The notes: a model not told the origin generated them from the letters alone. Positions 55,137 to 63,066 are shown, counted from the stretch's first letter. The stretch: 64,000 bases of DNA from Nocardioides sp. URHA0032 (GCF_000620645.1 NZ_KK211159.1:124001-188000), one strand, 5' to 3'. Program-made: numbers and translations.

Positions 55137-55164
55137 CGCTCGTCCCTGGGGCCTGGCCCCGCAC

Positions 55165-55240
55165 GGGGCCTTGGCGCAATTGGTAGCGCACCTGCTTTGC
55201 AAGCAGGGGGTTAGGGGTTCGAGTCCCCTAGGCTCCACCA
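55165..55240 (+). tRNA. tRNA-Ala (TGC)
   Basis: A 76-nt cloverleaf with encoded CCA. Acceptor GGGGCCT pairs with AGGCTCC (one G-U). The anticodon arm CCTGC-TTTGCAA-GCAGG gives TGC (55198-55200), and GTTCGAGTCC forms the T arm. Confidence 0.97.
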
Positions 55241-55263
55241 CTCCCGTGGCCGGCTGATCTCCC

Positions 55264-55324
55264 GTCGAGCGACGCCAATTGGCTGCTCAGCGGCCCGATT
55301 CACGACCAGTTCGCGTCACTCGAC
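55264..55324. repeat. 61-bp palindrome, copy 3
   Basis: Starts GTCGAGCGACGCCAATTGGC and ends CCAGTTCGCGTCACTCGAC. The left arm is more diverged than in copies 1 and 2, but the core is again exactly 61 nt. Its right end contains the stop codon of the MBL-fold gene on the minus strand (GTC GAG TGA). Confidence 0.85.
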
Positions 55325-56092
55325 GGCAAAGACCGCGAGCTCCGACGCGTCGTGGGCGCAGAAGACCGTGACCTCGTCGGAGTGCGACCGCTGGAGCTCG
55401 CGGAGGCGCTCCTGGTTCGCGACCCGGCGTTTGTTGTCGACGCCCATCAGGACCTGGAAGGCCCGCAGCGAGTACGGCGCGGCCGGCTCGGACTGCTTCT
55501 CGGAGGCGTGGAAGTACGAGTCGCCGGCGTGCAGCAGCCATCCACCGTCGGGCCGGCGTACGGCGACGCCGCAGTGCCCGCGGGTGTGGCCCTGGAGCGG
55601 GATGAGGAGCACGTCGTCGGCGAGCGCGGTGACGGAGCCGAAGCCGAACCACTCGTCACCCGGGACGTCGTGGGTGACCCAGCGCGGCCCGTGCGCCCGC
55701 TGCACGTCGAGGTAGCGGCCCTTCTCGCGCAGGGTCGGATGCAGCGCGGCGTCCAGCTCGTCGGCGAACACGTGCACCCGCGCCGCCGGGAAGTCGGCGA
55801 GCCCGCCGACGTGGTCGAGGTCGAGGTGGGTCAGGGCGATGTCGGTGACGTCGGCGGGGTCGTGGCCCAGCGCCCGGACCTGGGCCACAGCCGTCTCGGC
55901 GGGGTCGAGCACCGGGCGGACCAGGGCGCGGAACGGTCGGCCGAGCCGCTTCGGGTCGGCACAGTCGGCGGCGCCGAAGCCGGTGTCGACGAGCAGCAGG
56001 CCCTCGGGCCGCTCCACCAGCAGGCAGTGCGCGACCATGCGTGTCGCAGCGAGCGGGTTCATGCTCGCGCAGTTGAGGTGCCGGATCGTCAT
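55316..56092 (-). CDS. MBL-fold metallo-hydrolase (lactonase-like)
   Basis: A 258-residue protein with zinc motif THLDLDHVGG (HxDxDHxGG), further ligands in GHTRGHCG and HAGDSYFHAS, and a C-terminal CAHDASE histidine. The layout is like N-acyl homoserine lactonases and related MBL enzymes, but the substrate is not known. No signal peptide. The gene ends inside palindrome copy 3. A CAGGAT box lies 6 nt before the ATG, compatible with a leaderless start. Confidence 0.88.
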   Translation of the reverse strand: MTIRHLNCASMNPLAATRMVAHCLLVERPEGLLLVDTGFGAADCADPKRLGRPFRALVRPVLDPAETAVAQVRALGHDPADVTDIALTHLDLDHVGGLADFPAARVHVFADELDAALHPTLREKGRYLDVQRAHGPRWVTHDVPGDEWFGFGSVTALADDVLLIPLQGHTRGHCGVAVRRPDGGWLLHAGDSYFHASEKQSEPAAPYSLRAFQVLMGVDNKRRVANQERLRELQRSHSDEVTVFCAHDASELAVFAVE

Positions 56093-56131
56093 GGCTGCAT
56101 CCTGCCCGCCTCGGACCCGGGACGCTGACGG

Positions 56132-56881
56132 TCACGAGGAAGGAGCGCCCTCCCGGGCGTGCAGGTCGCGCACCGTGGGGGAGGTCGTCACCGACGCCGG
56201 GTCGGGGTAGGTGCCGAACAGGCGGTCCGCCGTACCGGCCGTGGTGACGGTGAACCAGTAGTGCTCGTTCTTGTAGTGGTGCAGCCGGTGGTTGCGCCAC
56301 ACCGACCGGAACCAGCGGGACCGCGGCCGGTAGTCGCCGTGCACCAGGTAGTGGGTCCACTCGTAGCCGAGCTTGATGCCGTAGACCGCGACCAGCAGGG
56401 TGAGCATGCTGGTCCTGGTGGGCATGGCCAGCCAGGCGACGACGACGTACGCCGGGAGCAGCCAGGCCAGGACGGGCCACGGGATGAACACCAGCGGGAG
56501 GTCGCGCGGGTCGGCGTGGTGGGCGCGGTGCTTGCGCGCGAGGAGCGAGTCGACCTGGACCGGCCCGAGCCGGCGGGGGCGCCAGTGCAGGATGCAGACG
56601 TGGATGACCCACTCGATCGCCGGGAACAGCGCGACGAGCCCGGCCGGGACGAGCACCTCCCACCAGGAGCCGGCGCCCGCGAGGACGCGGCCGACGACCG
56701 CGGCGAGGAGGAAGGTCCCGATCAGCCAGGGGCTCGGCGCCCGCCAGAACGAGCCCCACGCCGTACCCAGCGAGACGTTGGTACGCCGGGAGCCGGTGAT
56801 GCGCTGCTCGTCGGCCGCCAGCCGCTCGGCCGCGAGCATCTCGATCTCGGCCGGCGACACCGGGTCGTGTCTCTCGGTCAT
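56132..56881 (-). CDS. Fatty acid hydroxylase / sterol desaturase family protein
   Basis: A 249-residue membrane protein with four hydrophobic segments and di-iron histidine clusters: KHRAHHADPRD, EWTHYLVH and NHRLHHYKNEHYWF. This is the fatty-acid hydroxylase superfamily; related enzymes act on lipids or carotenoids. The ATG overlaps the upstream FadR-type regulator stop (ATGA), so the regulator probably controls it. GGAGGA supports the start. Confidence 0.88.
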   Translation of the reverse strand: MTERHDPVSPAEIEMLAAERLAADEQRITGSRRTNVSLGTAWGSFWRAPSPWLIGTFLLAAVVGRVLAGAGSWWEVLVPAGLVALFPAIEWVIHVCILHWRPRRLGPVQVDSLLARKHRAHHADPRDLPLVFIPWPVLAWLLPAYVVVAWLAMPTRTSMLTLLVAVYGIKLGYEWTHYLVHGDYRPRSRWFRSVWRNHRLHHYKNEHYWFTVTTAGTADRLFGTYPDPASVTTSPTVRDLHAREGAPSS

Positions 56882-57597
56882 GACTCCTCCAGCGCGGAGA
56901 GGGCGGACAGGATGCTGGTGGTGGCCGGCCGGAGCACCCGGTCGGCCGCGACCCGCGCGGTGTCGGGGTCGCCGGCGCCGATCGCAGCCGTCAGGACCCG
57001 GTAGGCGCCGACCTGGCCGACCTCCTCGGCCATCACCGGGGCCAGCGCCTCGAGGGCGGGCTCGTAGGCCGCCCGCAGGCTGTTGAACATCAGGCGGAAC
57101 ACGAGCGAGTCGGCGGCGTCGACCACGTGGTCCCAGAAGGCCAGCGCCCGGAGCTGCCGCTCGATGTCGTCGTCGGTCGCGGCCAGCGCGTCGAGGGTCT
57201 CGGTGAGGGTGGCCTCGAGCGCCGGTCCGCCGCGCCCGGCGGCCAGCGCCGCGACCCCGGGCCCGACGACGAGCCGCGCCTCGAGCACGCTGCGGACCAC
57301 CGCGGTGTCCAGGTCGCCGCCCCGCACGAGCAGCCGGGGCAGCAGGTCGAGTCCGGCGTACCGCCGGAAGTCGCGGACCGTGGTCGCGCCGCCGTGCCGG
57401 ACGTCGAGCAGCCGGGTCTGAGCCAGCCGCTGCAGCGCCTCGCGGACCGCTGGCCGGGAGACGCCGAGCACCTCCGCAAGGCGGCGCTCGCTGGGCAGCG
57501 GATCACCGGCGGCGATCCCGCCGTCGACGACCTCGGAGAGGACCTGGTCGAAGACCTCGTCGGGCACGGAGCGGCGGGTCACCGGCTGGAGTGGCAT
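56878..57597 (-). CDS. GntR/FadR-family transcriptional regulator
   Basis: A 239-residue protein. N-terminal winged helix: VFDQVLSEVVDGGIAAGDPLPSERRLAEVLGVSRPAVREALQRLA. C-terminal FCD helical domain (VVRSVLEARLVVGPGVAALAAGR; DDIERQLRALAFWDHVVDAADSLVFRLMFNSL). The ATG at 57597 has a TACCGT box 7 nt upstream (leaderless). A matching FadR-type operator is in the divergent promoter region. It likely controls the coupled hydroxylase gene, itself and perhaps SURF1. The effector is unknown; acyl-CoA or an organic acid is usual for the family. Confidence 0.9.
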   Translation of the reverse strand: MPLQPVTRRSVPDEVFDQVLSEVVDGGIAAGDPLPSERRLAEVLGVSRPAVREALQRLAQTRLLDVRHGGATTVRDFRRYAGLDLLPRLLVRGGDLDTAVVRSVLEARLVVGPGVAALAAGRGGPALEATLTETLDALAATDDDIERQLRALAFWDHVVDAADSLVFRLMFNSLRAAYEPALEALAPVMAEEVGQVGAYRVLTAAIGAGDPDTARVAADRVLRPATTSILSALSALEES

Positions 57598-57610
57598 GTC
57601 CCGGACGGTA
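57595..57610 (-). promoter_or_regulatory. Leaderless promoter of the FadR-type gene
   Basis: On the minus strand TACCGT (57605-57610), 7 nt, then the ATG at 57597. Confidence 0.5.
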
Positions 57611-57634
57611 GGCAGGGTCGATGAGGTGGTCAAG

Positions 57635-57645
57635 TGGTCTGACCA
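57635..57645. promoter_or_regulatory. FadR-family operator TGGTCTGACCA
   Basis: An 11-bp match to the TNGTNNNACNA consensus of FadR/PdhR/LldR regulators. It lies between the two divergent -10 boxes, over the -35 region of the SURF1 promoter and just upstream of the regulator's own promoter. Confidence 0.6.
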
Positions 57646-57659
57646 GATGGTGGAGCCCG

Positions 57660-57674
57660 TAGGCTGGCGGCGTG
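57660..57674 (+). promoter_or_regulatory. Leaderless promoter of the SURF1 gene
   Basis: TAGGCT (57660-57665), 6 nt, then the GTG at 57672. Confidence 0.6.
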
Positions 57675-58415
57675 TCCAGCAAGCTCGCCCCGCGGTACTG
57701 GGGCGCGCACCTGCTGGCCCTCGTCCTGGTCGCCGCCGCGGTGGCGCTCGGCCTGTGGCAGTACGGCGCGTGGCAGGCGCACCGCGACGCGCAGGCCGCG
57801 GACCTGACCAGCGCCGAGCCACTCCCGCTCGACCGGGTGCTCGGCCCGGACGACCCGTTCCCGGGGGACCGGGTCGGCCAGCCGGTGACGGTCTCCGGGA
57901 CCTGGGTCCCCGACGGCACCGTCTACGTCTCCGGGCGCGAGCGCGACGGCGTCGAGGGGTACTGGGTCGTCACCCCGCTCGCCGTCGGCGGACCGGACGC
58001 GCCGGCGCTCCCGGTCGTGCGCGGCTGGGTCGCGCACCCTGACGACGCCCCGGCGCCGCCGACCGGCACGACCGCGCTCCGCGCGTGGCTCCAGCCGCCC
58101 GAGGGCACCGGCCAGGCCGACGACGACCCGAGCGACGACGTGCTGCCCCAGCTCCGGATCGCCGACATCATCCAGCACGTCGACCAGGACCTCTACGGCG
58201 CGTATGGCGTGGCCGAGGAGCCGGAGCGCGGCCTCGACGCGGCCAGCCTGGAGCAGCTGCCCGACGTGGGCGCACTGACCAGCATCCGCAACCTGCTCTA
58301 CGCGATCGAGTGGTGGTTCTTCGGCGCGTTCGCGGTGTTCATCTGGTGGCGCTGGGTGACCGAGACCCCCGAGAAGGAGCGCGAGGAGGACTCCGGGGAC
58401 GTCCCCGTAGGCTGA
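57672..58415 (+). CDS. SURF1 family protein
   Basis: A 247-residue protein with the two TM helices of SURF1 at the ends (HLLALVLVAAAVALGLWQYGAWQ and LLYAIEWWFFGAFAVFIWWRW) and the extracytoplasmic domain between (GQPVTVSGTWVPDGTVYVSGRERDGVEGYWVVTPL; VRGWV). It is expected to help assemble cytochrome c oxidase by supporting heme a insertion. Divergent from the FadR-type regulator. Confidence 0.93.
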   Translation: MSSKLAPRYWGAHLLALVLVAAAVALGLWQYGAWQAHRDAQAADLTSAEPLPLDRVLGPDDPFPGDRVGQPVTVSGTWVPDGTVYVSGRERDGVEGYWVVTPLAVGGPDAPALPVVRGWVAHPDDAPAPPTGTTALRAWLQPPEGTGQADDDPSDDVLPQLRIADIIQHVDQDLYGAYGVAEEPERGLDAASLEQLPDVGALTSIRNLLYAIEWWFFGAFAVFIWWRWVTETPEKEREEDSGDVPVG

Positions 58416-58422
58416 GTCCGTG
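58408..58422 (+). promoter_or_regulatory. Leaderless promoter of the DUF3817 gene
   Basis: TAGGCT (58408-58413), 6 nt, then the GTG at 58420. It overlaps the SURF1 stop region, so this gene has its own start although it follows SURF1 by 4 nt. Confidence 0.55.
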
Positions 58423-58764
58423 AAGCTGTTCCAGACCTACCGCGTGCTCGCGTTCATCGTCGGCGTTCTGCTCGCGTTCTGCTCGTTCGTGGCGCTGCCG
58501 CTGCGCTACCTGCCCACCCAGGGCTCGAACCTGCAGCAGCTCGGCGAGACCCTGAGCCTGCTGTGGATCGCGCACGGCTGGGTGTTCATGGCGTACGTCG
58601 TGGTCACGTTCCTGCTCTCCCGCAAGCTGCGGTGGTCGATCGTCTTCACCCTGCTCAACCTCGCCGCCGGCCTGATCCCGCTGCTGATCTTCTGGATGGA
58701 GCACCAGGTCAACCTCAAGGTGCGTGCCGAGCACCCGGAGCTCGTGACACCCTCGGCTGTGTGA
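58420..58764 (+). CDS. DUF3817 membrane protein
   Basis: A 114-residue protein with three TM segments (YRVLAFIVGVLLAFCSFVALPLRY; LLWIAHGWVFMAYVVVTFLLS; WSIVFTLLNLAAGLIPLLIFW). WIAHGWVFMAYVV is the DUF3817 signature. Function unknown. The next gene starts inside its stop codon (GTGA). Confidence 0.9.
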   Translation: MKLFQTYRVLAFIVGVLLAFCSFVALPLRYLPTQGSNLQQLGETLSLLWIAHGWVFMAYVVVTFLLSRKLRWSIVFTLLNLAAGLIPLLIFWMEHQVNLKVRAEHPELVTPSAV

Positions 58765-59588
58765 CCACGGCGTTCGTCCTCGGCGGCGGTGGCGTCCTCG
58801 GCGCCGTCGAGGTCGGCATGCTCCGCGCCCTGCTCGAGCGCGGGGTCACCCCCGACGTGGTACTCGGCACCAGCGTCGGTGCGCTCAACGGCGCGATGGT
58901 CGCCCGCGAGCCCCGGATCTCGGTGATCGACAAGCTGACCGCGCTCTGGCAGGGCGTCGGCCAGGCACAGGGCCCGCAGGTGTACGGCGACTCCGCGCTG
59001 CGCACCGTCCGGCGGGCGATGGCCACCGGCACCCACCTCTGGTCCTCCAAGCCGCTGCGCCAGGCGCTCGACGACGAGTTCGGCGGGATCACGTTCGAGG
59101 AGCTGCCGGTGCGGTTCCAGGTCTGCGCGGCCAGCATCGAGCGGGCGGCGGAGCACTGGTTCGACAGCGGGCCGGTGGTGCCGGCGGTCGTCGCGAGCGC
59201 CGCCGTACCCGGACTGCTGCCGCCCGCGCGGGTCGACGGCGAGCACTACCTCGACGGCGGCATCGTGAACTCCATCCCGCTCGGCCGCGCGGTCCAGCTC
59301 GGTGCGACGCGGGTGTTCGTGCTCCAGGTCGGCCGCATCGACCGTCCGCTGACCGTGCCACGCCGGCCGTGGGAGGTGGCGCGGGTGTCGTTCGAGATCG
59401 CCCGCCGGCACCGCTTCAACCGCGAGCTCGAGGAGCTGCCCGCGAGCGTGGAGGCGCACGTGCTGCCGGCCCGCGGGACCTCGGGCAAGGACGACAGCCT
59501 CATGGGGAGCAGGGACTTCTCCGGCGTCCAGCAGCGGATCGACGAGACGTACGCCGCCTCCGTCGCGTACCTGGACCAGCACACATGA
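58761..59588 (+). CDS. Patatin-like phospholipase
   Basis: A 275-residue lipid acyl hydrolase. FVLGGGGVLGAVEVGML forms the oxyanion loop, GTSVGALNG has the catalytic serine (GxSxG) and YLDGGIVNSIPL the catalytic aspartate (DGG). It is probably membrane-associated. Overlaps both neighbours by 4 nt (GTGA and ATGA), so it is part of a DUF3817-patatin-acyltransferase operon likely linked to membrane lipid turnover. Confidence 0.93.
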   Translation: MTTAFVLGGGGVLGAVEVGMLRALLERGVTPDVVLGTSVGALNGAMVAREPRISVIDKLTALWQGVGQAQGPQVYGDSALRTVRRAMATGTHLWSSKPLRQALDDEFGGITFEELPVRFQVCAASIERAAEHWFDSGPVVPAVVASAAVPGLLPPARVDGEHYLDGGIVNSIPLGRAVQLGATRVFVLQVGRIDRPLTVPRRPWEVARVSFEIARRHRFNRELEELPASVEAHVLPARGTSGKDDSLMGSRDFSGVQQRIDETYAASVAYLDQHT

Positions 59589-60580
59589 GGTGGGCCCTGC
59601 GACGGCTGGTGATCGCGCCGCTGGTCGTCGGGCTCACCGTGCTGCTGTGGGTGACGCTGCCGTTGTGGGCGATCGGCGCGGCAGCGCTCTCGCCCGTCCT
59701 GCCCGGGCGGCTGCGCCCGCTGCGCATCATGTGGGTCGCGATCGTCTACCTCACCTGTGAGGCGCTGCTGCTGCCGGTGATGCTCGGGCTGTGGATCGCG
59801 TCGGGTTTCGGCTGGCGGCTGCGCACGCCGTACTTCGAGGGCATCCACTACGACCTGGTGCAGGGCACGATGTGGGTGTTCTTCCGCGAGGCCCGGCGGG
59901 TGCTCCGGCTGAGCATCGAGACCGAGGGCCCGACGCCCGCGGCGTACCCCGGGCGCCCGATCCTGGTCTGCTGCCGGCACGCCGGGCCCGGTGACTCGTT
60001 CGTGCTGATCCACACGCTGATGGCGTGGTACGACCGCGAGCCCCGCGTCGTCCTCAAGGACACCCTCGCCTGGGACCCGGCCATCGACGTCCTGCTGAAC
60101 CGGATCCCCGCCCGCTTCATCACCCCCGACCCGGGTCACGGCGACCGGCTCGAGGACCAGATCGCCTCGCTGGCCACCGGTCTGGACGGGAACGACGCGT
60201 TCGTGATCTTCCCCGAGGGCGGCAACTTCACCCCGCGCCGCCGCCAGAAGGCGATCGACCGGCTCCGCCGTCTGGGCCTCGAGCGGATGGCCCAGCGGGC
60301 CGAGCGGATGGTCCACGTGCTCCCACCGCGGCCCGGCGGCCTCCTCGCGGCGCTGGACGCCGCGCCGGAGGCGGACGTCGTGCTCGTCGCGCACACCGGC
60401 CTCGACCACCTCGTCACGGTCGGCGACATCTGGCGCGAGCTGCCGATGGACAAGCGCGTCGTGATGCGCTGGTGGCAGGTGCCGCGGGCCGAGATCCCGG
60501 CCGGCCGCGACGCGCGGATCGAGTGGCTGTTCGGGTGGTGGGAGCGGATCGACGACTGGATCGCCGAGAACCGCCCCTAG
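59585..60580 (+). CDS. PlsC-like acyltransferase with N-terminal membrane domain
   Basis: A 331-residue protein. Two hydrophobic N-terminal segments (LVIAPLVVGLTVLLWVTLPLWAIGAAALS; ALLLPVMLGLWIASGFGW) precede an LPLAT domain with CCRHAGPGDSF (HxxxxD) and FPEGGNF. The family moves acyl groups onto lysophospholipids, and the adjacent patatin could provide lysolipid. This pairing suggests deacylation-reacylation of membrane lipids (inference). Confidence 0.88.
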   Translation: MRWALRRLVIAPLVVGLTVLLWVTLPLWAIGAAALSPVLPGRLRPLRIMWVAIVYLTCEALLLPVMLGLWIASGFGWRLRTPYFEGIHYDLVQGTMWVFFREARRVLRLSIETEGPTPAAYPGRPILVCCRHAGPGDSFVLIHTLMAWYDREPRVVLKDTLAWDPAIDVLLNRIPARFITPDPGHGDRLEDQIASLATGLDGNDAFVIFPEGGNFTPRRRQKAIDRLRRLGLERMAQRAERMVHVLPPRPGGLLAALDAAPEADVVLVAHTGLDHLVTVGDIWRELPMDKRVVMRWWQVPRAEIPAGRDARIEWLFGWWERIDDWIAENRP

Positions 60581-60592
60581 CCCTCGCTCGCG

Positions 60593-61210
60593 CTACTTCT
60601 GGTCGTCGACGTCCACGACGTCGGCCGGGTCGTCCGGCGTGGTCACCGGGTGCGGCGCCTCGGCCGAGTCGGCGATCGCCTCGTCGGGCGACGCACCGCC
60701 GGTGTCCTTCTCCGGCGCCGGGCGCGGCGCGGGCGTCGGCGTGTACGACGACTGCCAGTTGTCGCTCTGGCCCCTGCCCTGCAGCTTCTTGACGAGGAAC
60801 GCAGCGGCGGCGGCGATGCCGGTGAAGATGAGCAGCTTCTTCAGCTTGCCGCCCTTCTTCTCCTTGGTCGTGGCAACGGCGTCGACCTTCTCGGCGGCGG
60901 CCTGGGCGCCGGCGGCCGCCTTCTCGGCGGCGATGCTCGCGCCGGCGGCGATCTTCTCCGCGGCGATCGCCGCTCCTGACGCCACGACCGGTGCGGCCTT
61001 CGCGCGGGCGTCCGCGATCACGGGCGCGGCCTTGGCCTTGGCGTCGGCGAGCGCCGGGCCGGCCTTGGCCTTCGCGTCGGCGAGCGCCGGGCCCGCCTTC
61101 TCCTTGGCGGTGGCGACAGCGGACTCCAGCTGCGGCTTCACCTGCTCGGCGTACTGGGAGACGGTGTCGGTCGCCTGGTCGAGGAGGGACTTGTTCTTGC
61201 GCGAACCCAT
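60593..61210 (-). CDS. Ala/Lys-rich helical repeat protein with one TM helix
   Basis: A 205-residue protein; the ATG at 61210 is chosen over a GTG three codons earlier because GAGGA is better spaced. Residues 35-105 contain 11-residue repeats (AKAGPALADAK, twice nearly identical, then AKAAPVIADAR and diverged copies) predicting a long amphipathic helix of apolipoprotein type. A TM segment follows (LLIFTGIAAAAAFLVKKL) and the C-terminus is Pro/Asp-rich. No known function. Confidence 0.8.
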   Translation of the reverse strand: MGSRKNKSLLDQATDTVSQYAEQVKPQLESAVATAKEKAGPALADAKAKAGPALADAKAKAAPVIADARAKAAPVVASGAAIAAEKIAAGASIAAEKAAAGAQAAAEKVDAVATTKEKKGGKLKKLLIFTGIAAAAAFLVKKLQGRGQSDNWQSSYTPTPAPRPAPEKDTGGASPDEAIADSAEAPHPVTTPDDPADVVDVDDQK

Positions 61211-61373
61211 CGTCGGCACTTCCTCTCGTCGTGTCTTGTCATTCGATCATGACACCCGGGAGCCAACCGCCGTCCGGCCACCACGTGGTCCGCTTGGCCG
61301 GCCGTGCGAGGATCAGGGACGCACATTGCCCGAGGTACGCCCAGGGTGTACCCACCAGATGCGAGAGGCACTC

Positions 61374-61883
61374 ATGGCTGACCAGGCCGTTCTCAAGACC
61401 AACCGGGGCGACATCACGCTGAACCTGTTCCCCGACCACGCCCCCGAGACCGTCGCGAACTTCACCGGTCTCGCCGAGGGCACCAAGCCGTACGACGCCG
61501 GCAACGGCAGCACCGGACCGTTCTACGACGGCCTCACCTTCCACCGGGTGATCTCGGGCTTCATGATCCAGGGCGGCTGCCCGCTGGGCACCGGCACCGG
61601 CGGCCCCGGCTACACGTTCAAGGACGAGCCCCACCCGGAGCTGACCTTCGACAAGCCGTACCTGCTGGCCATGGCGAACGCCGGCCCGGGCACCAACGGC
61701 TCGCAGTTCTTCGTCACCGTGGGCGCCACCCCGTGGCTGAACTTCAAGCACACCATCTTCGGAGAGGTCGCCGACCAGGCCTCGCGCGACGTCGTGGACG
61801 CGATCGCGACGACCCCGACCGGTCCGGGCGACCGGCCGGCCGAGCCGGTCGTCATCGAGTCCGTCCAGATCGTCCGCGGCTGA
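61374..61883 (+). CDS. ppiA: Peptidyl-prolyl cis-trans isomerase, cyclophilin type
   Basis: A 169-residue cyclophilin. FHRVISGFMIQGGCPLGTG carries the active arginine, MANAGPGTNGSQFFVTV the substrate pocket and LNFKHTIFGEV the usual end (His replaces the Trp seen in some members). The ATG at 61374 has GAGAGG 5 nt upstream; an in-frame ATG at 61359 is weaker. Same place as Mycobacterium Rv0009. It catalyses proline isomerisation in the cytoplasm. Confidence 0.95.
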   Translation: MADQAVLKTNRGDITLNLFPDHAPETVANFTGLAEGTKPYDAGNGSTGPFYDGLTFHRVISGFMIQGGCPLGTGTGGPGYTFKDEPHPELTFDKPYLLAMANAGPGTNGSQFFVTVGATPWLNFKHTIFGEVADQASRDVVDAIATTPTGPGDRPAEPVVIESVQIVRG

Positions 61884-61885
61884 CC

Positions 61886-62815
61886 TTGGCCCAGCCGCCG
61901 ACCCCCGAGACCGGGGTGCCGACCTGCTACCGGCACCCCGGCCGGGAGTCACACATCCGCTGCCAGCGCTGCAACCGGTCGATCTGCCCGGACTGCATGC
62001 GGGACGCCTCGGTCGGCTTCCAGTGCCCCGAGTGCGTCGCCGAGGGCAAGCGCGCGACCCGGGCCGGCCGCACCGCCTTCGGCGGGCTGCGGCCCACGAA
62101 CGCCGCCATCACGTCGTTCGTCCTGATCGGCATCAACGCCGCCGTCTGGCTGGCGATCGTCGCGACCGGCGGCAGCGCGAGCCGGCTGCTGCGCCTGTTC
62201 GAGCTGCGCGCCAGGGGCTACTGCGACCTCGGGAACGGGCTGATGAGCGTCCGTGCCGACGAGGCCACCTGCACGGCCCACGGTGCCACCTGGGCCCCGG
62301 GGGTGTCGGACGGCGCCTACTGGCAGCTGCTCACCAGCACGTTCACCCACGTCGCCCTGCTGCACATCGCGTTCAACATGTTCGCCCTCTACATCCTCGG
62401 CCCCCAGCTCGAGATGGTGATCGGCCGCGCGCGGTTCCTCGCGCTGTACCTGCTCTCCGGACTGGCGGGGTCCGCGCTGGTCTACTGGGCGGCTCCGGAG
62501 TACCAGGCGACGGTCGGGGCCTCTGGCGCGATCTTCGGCCTGATGGGCGCGCTGCTCGTCGTCGCGCTGAAGCTGCGTGCGAACGTGCAGGGCATCCTCG
62601 TCTGGATCGGCATCAACTTCTTCCTGACGATCAGCGTCAGCGGCATCTCCTGGCAGGGCCACCTCGGCGGCTTCGCCGGGGGCATCGTGATCGCCGGGAT
62701 CCTGGTCTACGCCCCCCGCGGACCCCGCCGTACCGCGTTCCAGGTGTCCGGCCTGGTCGCCGTCGGCGCGCTGACCGTGCTGGCGATCGTGCTGCGCACC
62801 GCCGCGCTCAGCTGA
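61886..62815 (+). CDS. Rhomboid intramembrane protease with N-terminal zinc finger
   Basis: A 309-residue protein. Residues about 10-50 are a B-box-like zinc finger (CYRHPGRESHIRCQRCNRSICPDCM...CPEC). Six TM helices follow, with the catalytic serine in GASGAIFGLMGALL and histidine in WQGHLGGFAGG, and HIAFNMFALYILGPQLE in the first core helix. A TTG start 2 nt after ppiA is preferred; a GTG at 61916 would delete 10 residues. It cleaves membrane proteins within the bilayer. Its last codons begin the 128-bp tandem repeat. Confidence 0.93.
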   Translation: MAQPPTPETGVPTCYRHPGRESHIRCQRCNRSICPDCMRDASVGFQCPECVAEGKRATRAGRTAFGGLRPTNAAITSFVLIGINAAVWLAIVATGGSASRLLRLFELRARGYCDLGNGLMSVRADEATCTAHGATWAPGVSDGAYWQLLTSTFTHVALLHIAFNMFALYILGPQLEMVIGRARFLALYLLSGLAGSALVYWAAPEYQATVGASGAIFGLMGALLVVALKLRANVQGILVWIGINFFLTISVSGISWQGHLGGFAGGIVIAGILVYAPRGPRRTAFQVSGLVAVGALTVLAIVLRTAALS

Positions 62816-63066
62816 GGGCCGGGATGGATCCCCGGTGAGCCGGGGATCCCGTCGGTTATGGGGCATTGCAACGCCCGCCAAGCGTACGAAGTGCCTGGGC
62901 AGTACGCCGGGCAGCGAGACCGCCGGAAGTGCACACGTGCTGAGGGCGGGGATGGATCCCCGGTGAGCCGGGGATCCCGTCGGTTATGGGGCATTGCAAC
63001 GCCCGCCAAGCGCACGAAGTGCCCGGGCAGTACGCCGGGCAGCGAGACCACCGGAAGTGCACAGCT
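62811..63066. repeat. Two tandem 128-bp direct repeats
   Basis: Copy 1 is 62811-62938, copy 2 62939-63066. They are nearly identical except for a handful of bases and the last bases of each copy. Copy 1 begins on the rhomboid stop codon (GCTGAGGGC). Each copy has a perfect hairpin and a GGTTATGGGGCATTGCAACG stretch. Together with the next palindrome it fills the 368-nt gap 62816-63183, which has no credible gene. Confidence 0.9.
62826..62849. terminator. Hairpin in repeat copy 1
   Basis: GGATCCCCGG and CCGGGGATCC pair over a TGAG loop (10 bp, perfect), 11 nt after the rhomboid stop. An identical hairpin is at 62954-62977 in copy 2. It is likely to terminate rhomboid transcription. Confidence 0.65.

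Noticed and set aside
54887..55324. An integrated element at the tRNA-Ile or tRNA-Ala genes
   Set aside because: No integrase gene and no duplicated tRNA 3' end follows. The nearby palindrome is explained as copy 3 of the dispersed family.
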